Under the pieces are notes generated by a model that was not told the origin of the DNA, ran no database searches, and was given only the letters and a program-made list of their open reading frames with translations. This document shows, one piece after another, positions 62,401 to 64,000 of a stretch of 64,000 nt of DNA. Both the position numbers and the translations under genes were made by a program. The first letter of the stretch is position 1; each line of letters begins with the position of its first letter. Source of the DNA: Physcocola sp002396385 (GTDB lineage Bacteria > Bacteroidota > Bacteroidia > Bacteroidales > Paludibacteraceae); contig CAMNDM010000013.1 in NCBI GenBank assembly GCA_946535435.1, positions 1 through 64,000 on the forward strand, read 5' to 3'.

Positions 62401-64000
62401 GTACGCTGGTCAAGATGAACATTTTTTAAGCATTCGTCCTTGTCCAAAGAGTAAACCGCAGTTGTGTCGGCACAATTGGTAATGAGACGCTGCTCTGTCA
62501 CTATATTAACCTGCTGGTTACAAGTAGCGACAGCTGCGCCCGTAAAGTCGGTGAAACTCCAAGTAATGGTAGTATATCCAAGCGGATAAAGTTCATCGAA
62601 GCCCTTACCATCGCTACGGGCAGGAACACCATTGACAAGCTTCATACCATCAGGCGCGCAGTTGTCAATCGCGACAGGTATGTTGATTGAAACTTGTTGC
62701 TCAGAAATGTCGCAAGTAGAGATTGTATCGCGAATCACAACACTTTCTATAGTGTCGCAATCGATTTCAGGTTTAACACTACCCTTCACGAATACCAGTT
62801 GGTCGCAAGAGTCGGTATTCAGTATGTTGGTATCTTCAAAGTACCAACGGATAACCGATTTGCCAGTAGGGAATGGCTCGTCCATCGTCAAACCATTCGG
62901 CAGATTCGTCAACGTATCGATACGGACAGGACGGCCGGTAATGGTACCACAATTATCCTCTACAGTCGGATAAGTGATATTGGCATTAGCCGCCAAAATA
63001 AAGCACTTATCGGCATCGGCTGTAAATTCAAGGTCAGGAGTCAACACATCGCAATCGATAACCGGCTTTTGGTTGTCAACCGCCTTGATCTTTTGGTCGC
63101 AATAGGCCGAAATACCCATTTGTGAAGTATAAGTCCAACGGATATAGAGGCTGTCGCCAGAGGTCAGGGTCGCTGGTATTGGGTCGGCCGATACAGAGAA
63201 CTCGTCTCCACTCTTTGCGAGCAACGAAGGCACACCAATTATAGGTTCGCCCGTACAAACCTCCTTACCTTTATAAGTATTCAGCTCGGCAGGGACGATA
63301 TTAACATCACACTCACCATCAGCAGGATTCAAGACAACATCGAACACCTCTTTACAATCGTTCAAATAAGGAGGATTGATATCCTTCACAAACACTTTCT
63401 GTGAACAGCTGTCAGAATTGCCGTAATTATCGGTAAAGATGAAATGAATTTCATAATAACCCGCCTTAAACGGCACATCATCGTTCCATTTGATGTCGGC
63501 ACCGGCATTCAACTGGCGAGTTGGTATAGAATCGCCCTCACGACCCAGATACCAACGGTTGGTAGTCATAACAGGATCCTCGTCCTGACACTGGTCAGTC
63601 GCAGTAGGAAGGGTTATATTATCGATCACCTTTTCAGCAGGGACCTGACATTCGCCCAGTTCAGTCTCCACATTGATAGGAGTTGAAGTGTTCGAGCAGT
63701 CAACCACCGGTTTGGTAGTGTCGGCAACAGAGATTTCCTGTTTGCAGACAAACACGCTGCGCTCACCTTCAGGCAACAGCAAATTTACAGAGTCGGTATA
63801 CACCCAAGTGATAACAGTCTTACCCACAGGATAAGGATCAGAAATCAACTTGCCGTCGTCGCGGGAACCAACAGGAATCACGTCTTCGGTATCGCACACA
63901 TCCTTAAACTTGTATGCCTCAGGAGAAATAGCCGGAATTTCAGCCTCACAAGTGTTCACCTTCGCTTTTATATCAGTCAGGTCGGCAGGACAATCAGGCT
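56481..64000 (-). CDS. Giant hyalin-repeat surface protein with T9SS type B sorting domain (5' end outside window)
   Basis: The frame is open to the window edge, so the start is outside; 2505 codons are present. The visible part consists of HYR-like repeats of about 90 residues with the same consensus as the next gene (VDC, GVPxRSDG, TxITWTFxD, CxQxVxV). About 500 residues of mixed domains follow and then a type B sorting domain (EIPTAITPYTKDGMNDDFMR, then VIIFNRYGQMIHEGNDGWDG) ending in SIEVVKIE. The last 500 residues are strongly similar to those of the downstream giant gene, so the two arose by duplication. Function by family: T9SS-exported adhesin; ligand unknown. Confidence 0.92.
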   Translation of the reverse strand, partial: PDCPADLTDIKAKVNTCEAEIPAISPEAYKFKDVCDTEDVIPVGSRDDGKLISDPYPVGKTVITWVYTDSVNLLLPEGERSVFVCKQEISVADTTKPVVDCSNTSTPINVETELGECQVPAEKVIDNITLPTATDQCQDEDPVMTTNRWYLGREGDSIPTRQLNAGADIKWNDDVPFKAGYYEIHFIFTDNYGNSDSCSQKVFVKDINPPYLNDCKEVFDVVLNPADGECDVNIVPAELNTYKGKEVCTGEPIIGVPSLLAKSGDEFSVSADPIPATLTSGDSLYIRWTYTSQMGISAYCDQKIKAVDNQKPVIDCDVLTPDLEFTADADKCFILAANANITYPTVEDNCGTITGRPVRIDTLTNLPNGLTMDEPFPTGKSVIRWYFEDTNILNTDSCDQLVFVKGSVKPEIDCDTIESVVIRDTISTCDISEQQVSINIPVAIDNCAPDGMKLVNGVPARSDGKGFDELYPLGYTTITWSFTDFTGAAVATCNQQVNIVTEQRLITNCADTTAVYSLDKDECLKNVHLDQRTAKHPCPDAVADEDKEFNGVPYLNGASTPLASLDIQLPAGLHYVTWVFTDKTNTLVAPIDTCIDSIRVGNDNVPPVPCVNDKIDTTLQDLCEFPAAKVDLKNTGVIADQLCGDPGEKVIPEIWLSSNPDGIVHDPADLPAIKTGRDTVIWKYDFNPGHLGIFTVWCKQPIDIKTTKGIDLVCPDSADNVISVIAPAHACEVPADTITLNPPLGKNPCIDTVLIAGVPDRDTTLAWPIGLTTITWTYTDTTETLVNNVATCKQYVEVKDTVNPDVDCETLYKGVNQILANCKTTADALGLKAVDVTQCGFVMTPVPTRFSGKDFNDVYVAGNDTVYWTYTYPHNGLTTVCAQPVILRDTTPVFDCSTLETITLTADEEQCVIKKSLADVLNALSPYPTATDPCDAENPIPGVYRLADADTLPTQLTAGDTIHVVWSFADTMRFADSVVCDQLVIIKGKATPVINCEEAAPAVKDTISDCGPDHELKLPIVKAYDPCFNDSIPGSFVRSDNETELNAPFLLGQTTVTWTFWNVDSTASKVCEQNVHIYTTREIEKPCDTAYMPVVEVPAPEDACTVPADEVKLEPAFAISPCTRDTIWGVPTRFDGEELTAPYKIGKTIIVWTFNDVTDNLVIQSDTCHQIVRVGSVEVEPVKCDSFPAIEKILAEGNCTIDAAELGIKAPTIIDRCPNGAADADPEYVLPIITRFSQPGWSSSDVAEVAEFGVGYDTLWWSYPRFSTVCAQPIHIMDSVAPKFDCSTLEPILAEAPDGECELNVADIIVEPYPVANEACTDSAIVGVPTLADGGALPETLKVGDSIVVVWTFSAPGLSTKDKICEQPVRVIGTAAPVFNCSSLSMLEFESDECSLDLDEQQIPTPVATDSCTGKEVEGVGVRADGKELYGSYPLGQTVITWTFSSPDSKTSKSCEQIVEVKTTRLIDAKCGQENYPALSYEAGDGNCSVPSDVVDKDLTKHAAFNPCNTNIQIDGVPSRSDNKAMDAPYEIGVTTITWTFTDTTNTLVNPVSVCEQTVTVVDVNTPPVDCPTAFPALNIALDENNCDLDFSRIPVNIDPLPAHPCTGEDMLIDTSRKSGLDVLAPYTVGVDTIVWKLWFPSNNIPVYCNQRIEVRDTIAPSFDCSTLADTIYVELTTSGNSVTFDQVKDRGFFIPEVTDLCTDVFTEVTRDDNKALEDDYVFGNTTITFRFYDTYGNDTICSQVIKVVDMIPPKLICPTLENHIACISDTTPAITSYKDFVAAGGSIEPESKAKLLTFRHEDVVEGDNCNAVVTRNYYMTSITEVDVHCETPQHFYLKDSVAPTYVGIPAKGDSKKTTCDQLDIDYPVVTAVDNCDPEPKLEMFTRSTQGDDPSKCDYYNYDVIYTWVATDRCGNVADSVHYIVHVLDTVAPRINLPEDWGDPAHPIYLKKCKFGIPDLTQFIPADSVTQNCGSNEYLTYTQTPAAGTEITQTTVVTLSISDVCGNKSDLDKVVEVQDRKEIVSITTAKDPVVCGGDETLDSVRASTNDLTHTRIRSAYGFTWVIDLGKWEPVPTTLFWDYYRNTFDEEHLIYSNNPETYASRFEAVNASLKASPEEKAAADAAYAKYLMLLRQHQSDVYYFVAMDTVSGCSDTASVYVKVDERPRLQLASGSWPICEFDSLELKGEFGNYFPVCVNDMGGAITNQGWLINDSVYHPQDPVMYEDGIKHTALYYATNHCGTTTTFNSLYTSCSGDLETYKDSLAVAGSKENMKLFRQDRLVLRDSVDINVYTHFDPTQVMLTTMPQAKPRVWKGEEAELILTLPYQPSYLSWRRVEGEYDARTGAEYDKNGVVVAGGSGEDNDVDLFNELWNSRDTTIADSVYLAKRGYLTYRYKVAPSDTSLYYAVVSNGVCPAVTSNLVNVDVLNEIPTAITPYTKDGMNDDFMRGHHVIIFNRYGQMIHEGNDGWDGTYRGVLADPGVYYYSCDMKNGTNYKGSIEVVKIE

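Noticed and set aside
60492..62429. 645-codon frame antisense to the giant hyalin-repeat gene
   Set aside because: Arises from the repeated codon pattern of the opposite strand; Ser/Arg/Ile-rich without any domain.

Overview
The window looks like a chromosomal segment of a gut-type or rumen-type member of the Bacteroidota, most likely order Bacteroidales. The evidence is the type IX secretion (T9SS) sorting domains of both type A and type B, the giant MBG/YDG and hyalin-repeat surface proteins, promoters with the Bacteroidota -7 box TAnnTTTG, weak ribosome binding sites, and housekeeping genes in Bacteroidota order (rplY-pth-hslR). I cannot place it below order level. The T9SS machinery itself is not in the window.

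Layout. 1-8378: 3' part of a giant MBG-repeat T9SS type A protein, followed by an OmpA-type barrel protein. 8615-10520: a decaying locus with a LytTR regulator broken by an in-frame TGA, four perfect direct repeats phased at exactly 21 bp in front of a TATATTTG promoter, the remnant of a C10 (streptopain-like) cysteine peptidase and a BACON-like lipoprotein. 10654-12322: a small type A protein and a secreted CE1-type esterase. 12464-14071: a cytoplasmic protein of unknown function. 14141-22773 (minus strand): rplY-pth-hslR, then a compact operon with Sua5/YciO, EamA and MATE transporters, DUF3737 and a PatB-type PLP lyase, preceded by a small lipoprotein and a PfkB/adenosine kinase. 22908-23213: three identical tRNA-Asn genes in a 116-bp tandem array. 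23730-25795: a radical SAM enzyme overlapping an unknown partner gene. 26486-29287: a GH5 lipoprotein and an ammonium transporter. 29760-38174: a CotH/lamin-tail T9SS protein and a large beta-helix protein. 38245-42678: a MoxR ATPase and VWA/DUF2201 pair divergent from a small HExxH zincin and a leucine-rich repeat protein without signal peptide. 43105-44442: a secreted glycan-binding-like protein interrupted by an in-frame TGA, with a G10 homopolymer in its leader. 45234-64000: two tandem, paralogous giant hyalin-repeat proteins with near-identical type B sorting domains; the second runs off the window.

How it fits together. Roughly half of the sequence encodes cell-surface or secreted proteins for adhesion, glycan binding and hydrolysis that depend on T9SS or the Sec/lipoprotein route. 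The metabolic and translation genes between them are ordinary. The best candidates for something undescribed are the 21-bp-phased LytTR array driving a broken peptidase and a surviving lipoprotein, the radical SAM plus unknown-partner pair, and the MoxR/VWA/zincin/LRR island. Two otherwise sound genes each carry one in-frame TGA although TGA is a normal terminator here, which points to decay or sequence error rather than recoding.
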